Origin: Microbacterium maritypicum
Lineage (GTDB): Bacteria; Actinomycetota; Actinomycetes; Actinomycetales; Microbacteriaceae
Assembly (NCBI RefSeq): GCF_041529975.1
Contig: NZ_CP168030.1
Coordinates: forward strand, 2,852,001-2,916,000
Direction of reading: 5' to 3'
DNA: 64,000 bases
Shown in pieces: positions 1 to 9,514 of this stretch; the stretch's first letter is position 1; every line of letters starts with the position of its first letter. The notes beneath the pieces were generated by a model, which was not told the origin of the DNA, made no database searches, and saw nothing but the letters and a program-made list of their open reading frames with translations. Both the position numbers and the translations under genes were made by a program.

Positions 1-19
1 CGCCGACTATCCTGGGAGC

Positions 20-817
20 GTGACCGCCTCCCCTCACGCCGATGACCTGCGCAGCGATCTCCTCCTCGCGCTCCGCCTCGCCGACGCCGCCGACGCCCAG
101 TCGCTCCCGCGGTTCGATGCGGCCGACCTGGAGATCTCCACCAAGGCCGACAAGTCGCACGTGACCGACGCCGACCTCGCGACGGAGCGTGCGATCCGCA
201 CCATCCTCGAGACCGAGCGACCCGACGACGGGATCTTCGGCGAGGAGTTCGGCGCGCAGGGCGGGACGCATCGCCAGTGGATCATCGACCCCATCGACGG
301 CACGGCGAACTTCCTCCGCGGCGTTCCCTTGTGGGGCACGATGATCGCTCTCGCGATCGATGGCGTCCCCCAGGTCGGTGTCGTCAGCATGCCCGCACTG
401 GGTAGGCGCTGGTGGGGAGCCGCCGGCGAAGGCTCCTGGACCGCGACCGACGGCGAGCCCCGCCGACTCCAGGTCTCCACCGTGTCATCGCTCGACGATG
501 CCAGTGTGAGCTTCCAGAGCATCGCGCAGTGGTCCGACGCGGGACGGCTCGACTCCCTGCTCCGAGTCGCGGCACGCGTCTGGCGCGATCGCGCCTACGG
601 CGACGTGTACTCCTACATGCTTCTCGCCGAAGGGCGAATCGACATGGTCGCCGAATTCGATGTCAAGGAATACGACATCGCCGCGGCCGTGCCGATCATC
701 CGGGAGGCCGGCGGGCGGATGACCGCCGCCGACGGCGCCGAGACGATATCGGCGCGCTCGACACTCGCCACCAACGGCACGCTCCACGATGAGTTCCTGA
801 AGCTCATGCACGACTGA
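20..817 (+). CDS. hisN: Inositol-monophosphatase-family phosphatase, probably histidinol-phosphatase
   Basis: A Mg-dependent phosphatase of the inositol monophosphatase superfamily. At 265 aa and in this actinobacterial setting it most resembles HisN, which removes phosphate from L-histidinol phosphate in histidine synthesis. Visible are GEEFG at residues 74-78, the metal-binding DPIDGT at 90-95 and the C-terminal EYDIAA segment. The GTG start is supported by TATCCT at 8-13, separated from it by six bases with no Shine-Dalgarno, a leaderless arrangement. No other his genes adjoin, so inositol-1-phosphatase or a broader phosphatase role remains possible. Confidence 0.85.
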   Translation: MTASPHADDLRSDLLLALRLADAADAQSLPRFDAADLEISTKADKSHVTDADLATERAIRTILETERPDDGIFGEEFGAQGGTHRQWIIDPIDGTANFLRGVPLWGTMIALAIDGVPQVGVVSMPALGRRWWGAAGEGSWTATDGEPRRLQVSTVSSLDDASVSFQSIAQWSDAGRLDSLLRVAARVWRDRAYGDVYSYMLLAEGRIDMVAEFDVKEYDIAAAVPIIREAGGRMTAADGAETISARSTLATNGTLHDEFLKLMHD

Positions 818-837
818 TCCGAACCACGAGGCACAGG

Positions 838-1404
838 ATGACCCTCCGCATCATCTCCGCCGCCGCAGGCGCCCTGGTGCTTCTCGTCGCCCTGACGGCG
901 TGCGGAGCACCTGCGGGGCCGCAGGCCTCACGCACATCGGATGCGGTCCGCCCGAGCCCGGCTCCGAGCCCCGAGCCGGTGAGCTCCAGCGTCCCGGAGA
1001 CTCCCGGCGAGCTCACGTGTGAATCCATGATCTCGGCGGGAACGGTTTCCGTGTTCACGGATATGGGATGGACCGCGCAGTCGAAGGAGTTCGTCGTCGG
1101 CGGGGTGGCGCTGACCGACGGGCTGCTGTGCTTCTGGGCCGACTACAGCGTCGCGTCCGACCACGGTCAGCTCTATGGCTGGGCATCTCTGAGTTCTGAG
1201 GACGCCGCGCAGGCCCAGTCCGGCCTGCTCTCCGAGGGGTGGAAGCGCGAGGACGGCCCGGACGGGGTGTACTTCACGGAGGATCCGCGATACGCGATGG
1301 GACTCGATGAAGACGGGTACGGGATGACGTATCTGTTCGGCGACGGATGGGTGCGCTTCGCGGACACGCGTCAGGGGCTGATCCTCATCGAGTGGACCGG
1401 CTGA
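838..1404 (+). CDS. Secreted lipoprotein of unknown function
   Basis: A 188-aa protein with a lipoprotein signal: positively charged start (MTLR), a hydrophobic stretch to about residue 18 and the lipobox LTAC with the lipidated cysteine at 22. A Pro/Ser-rich linker follows (about 28-55), then a globular domain with two further cysteines. I do not recognise the domain. It starts 20 bases after hisN stops, with GAGG six bases before the ATG, so it could be co-transcribed with hisN. It should sit on the outer face of the membrane. Confidence 0.75.
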   Translation: MTLRIISAAAGALVLLVALTACGAPAGPQASRTSDAVRPSPAPSPEPVSSSVPETPGELTCESMISAGTVSVFTDMGWTAQSKEFVVGGVALTDGLLCFWADYSVASDHGQLYGWASLSSEDAAQAQSGLLSEGWKREDGPDGVYFTEDPRYAMGLDEDGYGMTYLFGDGWVRFADTRQGLILIEWTG

Positions 1405-1428
1405 GCGCCGCTCGAGCTCGCGACATCG

Positions 1429-4290
1429 CTACGGCGCCGTACTCCCCATCGAACTCTCCAGGACGGGCCGGAAACCCCGGGCGACCGGTGGTGTCCAGAG
1501 CAGGACGACGATGAGGGCGGCGGCCACGGCAGTGACGGCTGCTCCCCAGTCCCACCGGTCTCCGAAGACGAGCACGATTGCACTGAGTGCGAGCACGACC
1601 CCGAGGAAGAGCGTGAGCAACAGCCGCGAGAGCCCGCTCCCCCGGCGGATACCGGCGGCGACCGCGAACACCAGGAGACCGAACAGCGCGATGGCCGCGC
1701 CCGCGAGCGAGAACGCGGAGGCGCTCACGTCCGGGTCGTAGCGCCCGAGGAAGACCAGGATGCCGAAGCCCGTGGCGAGGATTCCGAACACGTACGAGAG
1801 CACGGCGACCGTCGTCGTGATGACGGCCGCCAGCCCACGCTCGGTACCGCTGCCCTGCTCGGGCGCCTGTGCACGCGCCGTCGTGGGCTCCTCTCTCAGG
1901 ACGAGCCGACGATGCACGATGCGCACCAGTTCGATCGCCGCGATCATCACGACCGTGATCCCGGTGAGCGCGATCGCGAGGTCTTCCCCCGGATCGACGA
2001 GGACGAAGAACTGTCGCGCGAGGGGAAGCGAGAACACGGCGATGAGCAGGATGAACATCGCACCCACGACCAGCACCTTGAAGCGGTTGAGGGGGCGGGC
2101 GAGCACGGCCAGCACCCAGATGCCGACGACGGCGAGGATGACGGTCGCTCCGGTGCGCAGCTGCTCCTCGTGCGCCTCGAGACCGCGCGCGACGAAGGTG
2201 AACCACGTGAGGCCGAGCGCGACGATGATCCCCGAGGGAATGGCGAAGCTCAACGATCGCCGGAGGAATCCGGGCACATAACGCGCCGCGTTGGGCATCA
2301 GCGCGAGGAAGAACGCCGGGATGCCGATGGTGAGACCGTCGGTGATGGAGAGCTGGCGCGGGAGGAACGGGAACTCCAGCACGAACAACCCGAAGATGAT
2401 CGCGAGAAGTGTGGCGTACACGGTCTTGTTCAGGAAGAGCATCGATACGCGTTCGATGTTCGCGATGACCTGACGCCCCTCCGCGACGACATCGGGCAGG
2501 TGCGAGAACTGCCCGTCGAGCAGCACCAATCGCGCCACCGCCTTCGTGGCGGGCGATCCCGTGTTCATGGCGATACCGATGTCGGCGGCCTTGATCGCGA
2601 GGGCGTCGTTGACCCCGTCACCGGTCATCGCCACGGTGTGCCCGCGACTCTGCAGGGCCGCGACCATGCGCTTCTTCTGCTCGGGTGAGACGCGTCCGAA
2701 CACCAAGTTGGTTTCGAGCACGTCTGCGAGTTCGGCGTCATCATCGGGAAGGCGACGTGCGTCGAAGCCCTCCGCGACGTCCACTCCCACCTCTCGCGCG
2801 ATCGCCGCGACCGTGCGCGGGTTGTCGCCCGAGATGATCCGTATGCCCACATCCTGCCGCGCGAAGTACTCGAGCGTCTGGGCGGCGTCGGGGCGCACCT
2901 GCTCCCGGAAGGTGAGGACGATGGCCGCGACCACACCATCCGGAAGCCGCTCGGAATCGACATCCGCCTCGGACAACGCCGATTCCGCGTAGCCGAGGAC
3001 CAACGTGCGTCGGCCGGTCTCTGCGAGCGCGGTGACCGTGCGCCCGAGTTCGGTCTCGTCGGATGTCGCGGCATCGCCGAACACCATCTCCGGCGCACCC
3101 ATCACCCAGGTCCCGGCGACCTGTTCGAAGGAGACTGCGCTCCACTTGCGTGCGGAGGAGAAGGGGATGTATTCCGCGACCGCGAGCGGGGACCCGGCCG
3201 GATACACCGCTCGCATCGATCGCGCCGTGGCATTCGCATCCGGAGAGGCGGCATACCAGCCCAGCGCCGCCGCTGCCGCCTCCGCACGCTCCGACGTGAG
3301 CCCGGAGAGTCCGTGCGCTTCGTCGAACCCTATCTCCCCCACGGTGAGGGTGCCGGTCTTGTCGAGACATACGACGTCGACCCGGGCGAGCCCCTCGACC
3401 GCGGGCAGCTCATTCACCAGAACCTGCCTGCGTGCCAGTTTCGACGCACCGACGGCGAAGGCGATGCTCGTCATGAGCACCAGCCCGAGCGGGATCATCG
3501 CCGTCAGCGCGGCGATCGTGTTCACGACGGCCTGCACCCAGGCGCCGCTGGAGAACACGGTGGCGTACCCGCCCGTGACGATGATCTGCGCGTTCAGGAC
3601 GAGCAGCCCCACCGGTCCGATCACCCAGCTCACCCACTTCAGGACCCGGTTGACCGACGAGCGGAGCTCGCTGGAGACGAGCGAGAAACGCTTCGCTTCG
3701 CCCGCGAAGTGGTTGGCGTACGAGTCGGCGCCCACACGGGTCGCTTGCGCGGTTCCCTCCCCGGCGACGACCACCGCGCCCGAAAGCGCCTCGTCGCCCG
3801 GCTGCTTCTCCACCGGGTCGGACTCGCCCGTGAGCATCGACTCATCGATCTGCAGCCCGCGCGCCGTGAGTACTCTGGCGTCGGCCGGCACCTGCTCGCC
3901 GGCGCGCAGGACCAGCACGTCGTCGAGGACGACCTCGGTGGGGGCGATCTCCGCCTCCGCAGCTTCCCTGAGCACCAGAGCGCGCGGTGCGTTCATCAGT
4001 GCCAGGCGGTCGAGAGCCGACTTCGCTCGGAACTCCTGAACACAGCCGATGATGGCGTTCGCGAAGGCGGCGAGCCCGAAGAGCGCATCCTGCCACCGCC
4101 CGACCAGGAAGAGGATGAAGAAACACGCGAAGACGATGCCGTTGAACAGCGTGAAGACGTTCGCCCGCACGATGCTCCACGCGCTGCGGCTCGTGTCCGC
4201 CACGAAGGCGTTCGTCTTCCCGGTCGCGACGCGTTCGGCCACCTCCGCTCGGGTGAGACCGGTCGCGACAGTTTCGGGGGTCGATTCCAC
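1429..4290 (-). CDS. CtpE-like P-type cation ATPase with extra C-terminal membrane domain
   Basis: A cation-translocating P-type ATPase of 953 aa. The actuator TGES is at 154-157, the phosphorylated DKTGT begins at D310, and the hinge TGDGVND is at 556-562. Membrane segments flank these domains, and IPLGL occurs in the fourth. Overall it resembles mycobacterial CtpE (a Ca2+ ATPase of about 800 aa). Residues from about 800 to 953 are an added module with about four more hydrophobic helices. The GTG start at 4290 is preferred over the longer open frame because TATATT (4298-4303) sits seven bases upstream, a leaderless promoter, and the sequence before it is not protein-like. It is divergent from the Tat-exported gene at 4427. 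The transported ion is unproven. Confidence 0.85.
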   Translation of the reverse strand: MESTPETVATGLTRAEVAERVATGKTNAFVADTSRSAWSIVRANVFTLFNGIVFACFFILFLVGRWQDALFGLAAFANAIIGCVQEFRAKSALDRLALMNAPRALVLREAAEAEIAPTEVVLDDVLVLRAGEQVPADARVLTARGLQIDESMLTGESDPVEKQPGDEALSGAVVVAGEGTAQATRVGADSYANHFAGEAKRFSLVSSELRSSVNRVLKWVSWVIGPVGLLVLNAQIIVTGGYATVFSSGAWVQAVVNTIAALTAMIPLGLVLMTSIAFAVGASKLARRQVLVNELPAVEGLARVDVVCLDKTGTLTVGEIGFDEAHGLSGLTSERAEAAAAALGWYAASPDANATARSMRAVYPAGSPLAVAEYIPFSSARKWSAVSFEQVAGTWVMGAPEMVFGDAATSDETELGRTVTALAETGRRTLVLGYAESALSEADVDSERLPDGVVAAIVLTFREQVRPDAAQTLEYFARQDVGIRIISGDNPRTVAAIAREVGVDVAEGFDARRLPDDDAELADVLETNLVFGRVSPEQKKRMVAALQSRGHTVAMTGDGVNDALAIKAADIGIAMNTGSPATKAVARLVLLDGQFSHLPDVVAEGRQVIANIERVSMLFLNKTVYATLLAIIFGLFVLEFPFLPRQLSITDGLTIGIPAFFLALMPNAARYVPGFLRRSLSFAIPSGIIVALGLTWFTFVARGLEAHEEQLRTGATVILAVVGIWVLAVLARPLNRFKVLVVGAMFILLIAVFSLPLARQFFVLVDPGEDLAIALTGITVVMIAAIELVRIVHRRLVLREEPTTARAQAPEQGSGTERGLAAVITTTVAVLSYVFGILATGFGILVFLGRYDPDVSASAFSLAGAAIALFGLLVFAVAAGIRRGSGLSRLLLTLFLGVVLALSAIVLVFGDRWDWGAAVTAVAAALIVVLLWTPPVARGFRPVLESSMGSTAP

Positions 4291-4426
4291 AGACCTCAAT
4301 ATAGGTCCCCGTCGGAACCAGCGGGTGCCGTTCGCGCCTCCCCGGCCGCTTGCCTCTGCTACTCTCTTGCTCGCTCCGAGGCCCTTCTGCTGTCGGACCG
4401 CTTCACCTCTCCCCGAAGGATGCTCC

Positions 4427-5026
4427 GTGCCCGACGAACGCCCTCTCCCTGCGCGTCCCACGATCTCTCGCCGCACCGTCATCGGCGCGGCGGCGTGGTC
4501 GGTCCCCGTGATCGCCCTCACGGCAGCCACACCGGCCCACGCGGCGAGCGGAGGCGCGATCGACGCAACCGGCGTGGTCCTCGCCTTCACGGGCCCGCAG
4601 TGGAGTTCCGAGTTCACCCTGAGCGGTCAGCTCGCCCTTTCGCCGGCGCCCGCCGCTCCTACACAGGTCACAGCGACCATCTCCTGGCAGGGCACCGGTG
4701 CCAACTCCGGCGCACAGGGGCTCTACCTCTACGACGGAGGTTCTCCCTCCCAAGATGGAGGCATCAGCGGGTGGACACTCCTGCAGGGCGCTGCAGACGA
4801 CCAGCTGTACAGCGTGTTCGTCTTCAGCACCGTCATCGCGGCAGGCACTCTGACGGTGCCGACCGTTTCGACCTATCTCGCCGACCCTGAGGCGGCATTC
4901 ATGTTCGGCGCGGAGACACCGAACGGAGGGACCTCCTTCTGGGACGGCATCATCACGATCCGGTTCTCGGCAGCGGGATACGCGGATGCTGTGCTGACGG
5001 TGCCCTATACGCAGACGGTGGAGTGA
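4427..5026 (+). CDS. Tat-exported protein of unknown function
   Basis: A 199-aa protein with a twin-arginine signal (SRRTVIG, residues about 13-19), a hydrophobic stretch and an Ala-rich cleavage region ending near PAHAAS. The mature part, about 160 residues, is rich in Gly, Ser, Thr and aromatics and looks beta-structured. I see no C-terminal membrane anchor or sortase motif, so it is probably released or wall-associated. The GTG start at 4427 is chosen because GAAGGA (4415-4420) is six bases upstream and the signal peptide begins just after it. I do not recognise the family. Confidence 0.7.
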   Translation: MPDERPLPARPTISRRTVIGAAAWSVPVIALTAATPAHAASGGAIDATGVVLAFTGPQWSSEFTLSGQLALSPAPAAPTQVTATISWQGTGANSGAQGLYLYDGGSPSQDGGISGWTLLQGAADDQLYSVFVFSTVIAAGTLTVPTVSTYLADPEAAFMFGAETPNGGTSFWDGIITIRFSAAGYADAVLTVPYTQTVE

Positions 5027-5048
5027 CACGCCGTTCCCGCACACGAAA

Positions 5049-5085
5049 AAGCCCCGTGACCTCCTGGAAGGAGAGCACGGGGCTT
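5049..5085 (-). terminator. Intrinsic terminator downstream of tmRNA
   Basis: Perfect inverted repeat AAGCCCCGTG / CACGGGGCTT at 5049-5058 and 5076-5085, with a nested CTCCT/AGGAG stem inside the loop. Read on the minus strand it is followed by a T run, so it best terminates ssrA. It may also stop transcription from the plus-strand gene ending at 5026. Confidence 0.85.
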
Positions 5086-5102
5086 CTTCTGTGACAACGG
5101 CT

Positions 5103-5472
5103 TGGTGGAGCTGGGGGGAATCGAACCCCCGTCCAACGCTGAGTCTCCACGCCTTCTCCGGGCGCAGTCTGTGAAGACGTTCTACTCGGCTCCGACCTTT
5201 GTCACAGACACCTAAGTCGACGAGCCCAGCCTGGGAAGAGTCCCACGTGACGTCCAGACGCCATCACGCAGCAAGATTCCTAAATGACGCCAGGATCCGT
5301 ATCGGAATCACATACGGCCTGACGGACTATCGGGCTCGCTTATGCAGCGAGGGCGAAGTCGTTGCGCTTGGTTTCGGCAACTATTTTTTTGCAGAGAGCG
5401 TTAACGAGATAACTCTGCATCCTCGGCCCGCTTCTCGTGGATTCACAGGCGCTGTCGAAACCGATCAGCCCC
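5103..5472 (-). ncRNA. ssrA: tmRNA (transfer-messenger RNA)
   Basis: A 370-nt tmRNA that rescues stalled ribosomes together with SmpB. The 5' end GGGGCTG (5472-5466) pairs with CAGCTCC next to the encoded terminal CCA (3' end at 5103), with a G-U pair at the third position as in E. coli. The T-arm GGTTCGATTCC is present. The tag reading frame is at 5378-5343 followed by TAA, with resume codon GCC preceded by UAGUU, and encodes AETKRNDFALAA. That tag ends in the ALAA degron recognised by ClpXP-type proteases. The region is visibly less GC-rich than its neighbours, as expected for a structured RNA. Confidence 0.95.
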
Positions 5473-5613
5473 GTGGTCCTTCTCTCGAAGGAGCCGCTGT
5501 CACACTATGGAATTACCATCCCGGGCGACGAACACCCGAGCATCACAGACTACAACGTTCACGGGCCATTCGCCATTCCGCAGGCGCCCGGAGCGCTGGC
5601 GTAGAGTCAGCGC

Positions 5614-6279
5614 ATGAGCGAAGTCACCGTCACAGTCCGCGGCGAACACGAGGCGCGTGTCGCGCCGGAGCGCGCCACCATCCGGGTCAGCGTGCGGGCG
5701 GAGGGTTCCGAGCGCACGACCGTCGTCGAGCACGTGATGCGTTTGGCCGAGCCCGTACGCGGCAGCATCGCGGAGCGGGCAGAGGAGGGCAGCGTCGTCG
5801 ACTGGACCAGCAAACGACTCTCCGTGCGAGCCGAGCGACCCTGGAACAACGACGGCAAGCGCCTCGCACCCGTCTTCTACGCGAGCATCGACTTCACTGC
5901 GACATTCGCAGAGGCATCGGAACTCTCGATATGGGTCTCGGACATCTCGCCCTGGGACGGCGTCGAGGTGGGCTGGGTCGATTGGCACCTCACCCGCGTG
6001 ACACGAACGCAGATCGAGCGGGAGGTGGCCGCCGAGGCCGTCAGCGTCGCCGTCACCCGCGCCAAGGCATATGCGGGGGCTCTCGGTCTCGACGAGGTCA
6101 CGCCGCTCGAGATCGCCGATGTCGGTCTCATCTCGAGCGGGCAGCCGATGCCGGGTGCGCCCATGATGAAGGCTCGCGGAGGCGTGGCATTCGCCGCAGA
6201 TGCAGCCCCGGCCATGGAATACGAGCCGGAGGAGATCGTCATCTCCGCGACGGTCGAGGCGCGCTTCCTCGCCCGGTGA
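5614..6279 (+). CDS. SIMPL-domain (DUF541) protein
   Basis: A 221-aa member of the SIMPL/DUF541 family. Supporting features are the N-terminal VTVRGEHEARVAPERATI strand pattern, a central stretch that varies more, and the C-terminal ISATVEARF strand typical of the fold. Family members are often exported, but this one shows no signal peptide. The ATG is six bases after TAGAGT (5602-5607), with no Shine-Dalgarno, so it appears leaderless. It converges on hflX with only six bases between the stops. The molecular function of the family is unclear. Confidence 0.8.
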   Translation: MSEVTVTVRGEHEARVAPERATIRVSVRAEGSERTTVVEHVMRLAEPVRGSIAERAEEGSVVDWTSKRLSVRAERPWNNDGKRLAPVFYASIDFTATFAEASELSIWVSDISPWDGVEVGWVDWHLTRVTRTQIEREVAAEAVSVAVTRAKAYAGALGLDEVTPLEIADVGLISSGQPMPGAPMMKARGGVAFAADAAPAMEYEPEEIVISATVEARFLAR

Positions 6280-6285
6280 GCCGGG

Positions 6286-7797
6286 TCAGTTGACGACGGT
6301 GAAGGGAGCGAGTTCTGCCGCGAGGCGCTCGGACACCCTCGCGTGCACGGCGGTGCCGGCCTCTCGATGCTCCACTTCGAGGAGCATCCCCGTCTCATGG
6401 ATGGCCGCCACGAGGTCGCCGCGGTCATACGGGATCACCGCGTGAACCTCGATCGCAGGCTTCGGGAGTGCTTCCTCGATGACGGCACGGAGTTCGGCGA
6501 TTCCCTCACCGGAGCGTGACGACACGAAGTGCGCGTGCGGCTGGAGACCGCGGAGCACCAGGCGTTCGTCGTCGTCGATCAGATCTGCCTTGTTGAAGAC
6601 GACGATCTCGGGCAGGTCACGCACTCCGACATCGCCGAGGACATCGCGTACCGTCTGCAGCTGACCGGCCGGGTCGGGGTGCGACGCATCGACGACGTGG
6701 AGCACCACGTCAGCCTCTCCGACCTCTTCCAGGGTCGAACGGAAAGCCTCGACGAGCTGATGCGGGAGATTGCGGACAAAGCCGACGGTGTCGGTCAGCG
6801 TGTAGACACGGCCGTCTTCGGTCTCAGATCGGCGCACGGTCGCGTCCAGCGTCGCGAAGAGGGCGTTCTCGACCAGGACGCCGGCACTGGTGAGCGCATT
6901 GAGCAGACTCGACTTGCCCGCGTTGGTGTAGCCGGCGATCGCCACCGAGGGGATGGTGTTGCGTTTGCGCTCCGCACGCTTCGCTTCACGAGCCGGTCCG
7001 AAGTCACGGATCTGCCGACGCAGGAGCGCCATCTTGGTGCGGATCCGCCGCCGATCGAGCTCGATCTTGGTCTCACCGGGACCACGGGACCCCATGCCCG
7101 CACCACCGGCGCCGACCTGGCCACCGGCTTGTCGGCTCATGGAGTCGCCCCACCCGCGAAGACGAGGGAGCAGATACTCGAGCTGAGCGAGCTCGACCTG
7201 CGCCTTGCCCTCCCTGCTCTTCGCGTGCTGGCTGAATATGTCGAGGATCACGGTGGTGCGGTCGATGACCTTCACCTTGACGACGTCCTCGAGCGCGCGT
7301 CGCTGGCTCGGCGCGAGTTCGGTGTCGGCGATGACCGTGTCGGCTCCGACCGCGGCGACGATGTCCTTGAGCTCCTGCGCCTTGCCGCGCCCGAGATACG
7401 TGGCAGCATCCGGGTGCGGGCGACGCTGCAGAACGCCATCGAGCACGACGGCACCCGCGGTCTCGGCCAGTGCGGCGAGCTCACGCAGCGAGTTCTCGGC
7501 ATCCTCCTGCGCACCCTGCGGGTAGACACCGACGAGGACGACGTTCTCCAGGCGAAGCTGGCGGTACTCGACCTCGGTGACGTCCTCGAGCTCGGTCGAG
7601 AGTCCACCGACACGGCGAAGAGCGTGACGGTCTTCGAGATCCCATTGCGCCCCGTCCGTGCTGGCGTGCGCGGCGGTCGACTCGTCTTGCAGCGCCTGCG
7701 CTGCTCCGAACACGTGGACGTCGGAGCGCTTCTCTGCGTTCGCGAGCACGCGATCGACCGTGTCGTCGCCGTTGGAGGGTGTCGTGGTATCCGTCAT
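6286..7797 (-). CDS. hflX: Ribosome-associated GTPase HflX
   Basis: A 503-aa HflX-type GTPase, which binds the large subunit and splits stalled or stress-damaged 70S ribosomes. The N-terminal HflX domain includes the glycine-rich linker GAGGAGMGSRGPGE near 229-242. The G1 loop GYTNAGKS is at 289-296, DTVGF supplies G3 and NKAD supplies G4. The N-terminus is about 70 residues longer than the minimal family core. AAGGAAC lies just before the ATG. It sits in the usual actinobacterial position beyond dapF and miaA/B, but here a methyltransferase gene on the other strand intervenes. Confidence 0.93.
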   Translation of the reverse strand: MTDTTTPSNGDDTVDRVLANAEKRSDVHVFGAAQALQDESTAAHASTDGAQWDLEDRHALRRVGGLSTELEDVTEVEYRQLRLENVVLVGVYPQGAQEDAENSLRELAALAETAGAVVLDGVLQRRPHPDAATYLGRGKAQELKDIVAAVGADTVIADTELAPSQRRALEDVVKVKVIDRTTVILDIFSQHAKSREGKAQVELAQLEYLLPRLRGWGDSMSRQAGGQVGAGGAGMGSRGPGETKIELDRRRIRTKMALLRRQIRDFGPAREAKRAERKRNTIPSVAIAGYTNAGKSSLLNALTSAGVLVENALFATLDATVRRSETEDGRVYTLTDTVGFVRNLPHQLVEAFRSTLEEVGEADVVLHVVDASHPDPAGQLQTVRDVLGDVGVRDLPEIVVFNKADLIDDDERLVLRGLQPHAHFVSSRSGEGIAELRAVIEEALPKPAIEVHAVIPYDRGDLVAAIHETGMLLEVEHREAGTAVHARVSERLAAELAPFTVVN

Positions 7798-7867
7798 CCG
7801 TTCCTTGTCTCTGGGGGTTTTGTAGCGAGCCTTAACCTTAGCCCGCGCTGTCCGGTACGCTCACCGT

Positions 7868-8515
7868 ATGGGGTCAGACCACTACTTCACTGCGGCCCCG
7901 GCAAGCCCCGAGAATCTGCGCAGGATCCGTGTATCACTCGCAGGCCGAGAGCTGGAAGTCACCACCGCCGGTGGCGTCTTCAGCCCGGATCGGTTGGATG
8001 CCGGCACCGCAGTGCTCCTCGCCAACATGCCCCCGGTTCCCCCGGGAGGCAATCTTCTCGACCTCGGCAGCGGCTGGGGCCCCGTCAGCATCTCGATGGC
8101 CCTCGCCGCTCCACATGCCACGGTCTGGGCCGTCGATGTGAATGAGCGTGCCCTTGATCTCGTGCGCCGCAACGCCGCGTCCCTCGGGCTCACCAATATC
8201 AACGCATCGCTGCCCGACGATGTTCCCGAGCACGTCTCGTTCCGCACCATCCGCTCGAATCCGCCGATCCGCGTGGGCAAGAACGAACTGCACGGACTGT
8301 TGGAGAGGTGGATACCGCGGCTCGACGAACGCAGCGACGCCTGGCTCGTCGTGCAGCGCAATCTCGGAGCCGACTCGCTGCAGCGCTGGATCGGCTCGAC
8401 GTTCCAGCCGGGATACAGCGTCTTCCGCACCGCGACCGGCAAGGGCTATCGCATCCTCAAGGTACGCAAGCACGGGACGCCGCCGACCGAGCCGATCGCG
8501 CTGTCCGGACTCTGA
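7868..8515 (+). CDS. RsmC-like class I SAM-dependent methyltransferase
   Basis: A 215-aa methyltransferase with the SAM-binding DLGSGWG at 65-71 and the substrate-loop NPPI at 131-134, followed by RVGK. That pattern is typical of the small-subunit rRNA guanine-N2 methyltransferase family (RsmC/RsmD-like, MTS domain). It contains only the catalytic half; E. coli RsmC carries a second N-terminal domain. The ATG lies six bases after TACGCT (7856-7861), so it is probably leaderless. It is divergent from hflX. The exact target, 16S rRNA or another RNA, is not shown by the sequence. Confidence 0.8.
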   Translation: MGSDHYFTAAPASPENLRRIRVSLAGRELEVTTAGGVFSPDRLDAGTAVLLANMPPVPPGGNLLDLGSGWGPVSISMALAAPHATVWAVDVNERALDLVRRNAASLGLTNINASLPDDVPEHVSFRTIRSNPPIRVGKNELHGLLERWIPRLDERSDAWLVVQRNLGADSLQRWIGSTFQPGYSVFRTATGKGYRILKVRKHGTPPTEPIALSGL

Positions 8516-8569
8516 CCGCGTCGATGCAGAGCGACCACGCCGACCGACGACGGCGTCGTACGGCTTCGG

Positions 8570-9442
8570 TCAGAGCAGCTCGATCTCTCCGCTGAAGACG
8601 AGTTGAGCGGGACCGGACAGGGCGACGTGCTCGCCGTCTTCTGCCGGGAACATCCGCACTCCGAGTGTTCCTCCCGGCACCTCGACCTGCCAATTGTTCG
8701 GGGCATTCTCCCCCGCCCAGTACCGCACGGCGAGTGCGGTGGCAGCCACACCGGTACCGCAGCTGAGGGTCTCACCGACGCCGCGCTCGAACACACGCAT
8801 GCGGACGTGCCCGACTCCGTCGCGCACCAACGGCTCACCCGGAACGACGAACTCGACGTTCGCGCCGGCCGGCAGAATGGGATCGAGTTCCGGCGCACGG
8901 TGCAGCTCGAGCAAGGCGAGCTCATGTTCGGAGGCGATCGCCACGATCACGTGAGGGTTGCCGACGTCGATTCCGAGACCGGGACGCGTGACCGGGAGGC
9001 CGTCGACGCGCACCAGCGGGTCGTCGCCGGACAGCTTCCACCGGCCGAGGTCGACCTGGTATCCCGTCGCGCTGCGCGTCACGTCGCGCACACCGGCACG
9101 GGTACCGATCGGCAGTGTCGCTCCCGGTTCAATGGTCGCAAGCCCCGCGCGCACGAGATAGTGAGCGAAGACCCGGATGCCGTTGCCGCACATCTCGGCG
9201 ATCGATCCGTCGGCGTTGCGATAGTCCATGAACCACTCGGCCGCCGGCTCCTCGGCCAGAGCCGCTGCTCCCTCAGCGATCGCCGACGAGCGCACGACGC
9301 GGAGGATGCCGTCGGCACCGATTCCGAAGTGGCGGTCGCACAGCACGGCGACCTGCTCGACCGTCAGATCGAGCGCCCCGTCGGGGTCGGCGATGATGAT
9401 GAAGTCGTTGCCCGTGCCGTGACCCTTGGTGAATGCGACCAT
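8570..9442 (-). CDS. dapF: Diaminopimelate epimerase
   Basis: Converts LL- to meso-diaminopimelate for lysine and peptidoglycan synthesis, by a two-cysteine acid/base mechanism. Both catalytic cysteines are present, in CGNGIR and in SCGTGVAA. The start is placed at the ATG at 9442, giving [14 protein letters not shown], which matches the family N-terminus. A longer frame adds nine unconvincing residues. TAGACT (9450-9455) lies seven bases upstream, making this another likely leaderless mRNA. The product is 290 aa. Other lysine genes in the window are dapA (21622) and dapB (26784), not adjacent. Confidence 0.95.
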   Translation of the reverse strand: MVAFTKGHGTGNDFIIIADPDGALDLTVEQVAVLCDRHFGIGADGILRVVRSSAIAEGAAALAEEPAAEWFMDYRNADGSIAEMCGNGIRVFAHYLVRAGLATIEPGATLPIGTRAGVRDVTRSATGYQVDLGRWKLSGDDPLVRVDGLPVTRPGLGIDVGNPHVIVAIASEHELALLELHRAPELDPILPAGANVEFVVPGEPLVRDGVGHVRMRVFERGVGETLSCGTGVAATALAVRYWAGENAPNNWQVEVPGGTLGVRMFPAEDGEHVALSGPAQLVFSGEIELL

Positions 9443-9514
9443 GCTCCCCAGTCTAGAGAGCGCAGCCATACGGCGAAGACGCCGGGCACCTCCTCCGCAG
9501 AACGTTCTACGAAG

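Noticed and set aside
9499..9508. AGAACGTTCT palindrome as a second LexA site
   Set aside because: Too short and lacks the TCGAAC-N4-GTTCGA form; it lies between dapF and the DHFR-like gene, with no promoter that it would control.
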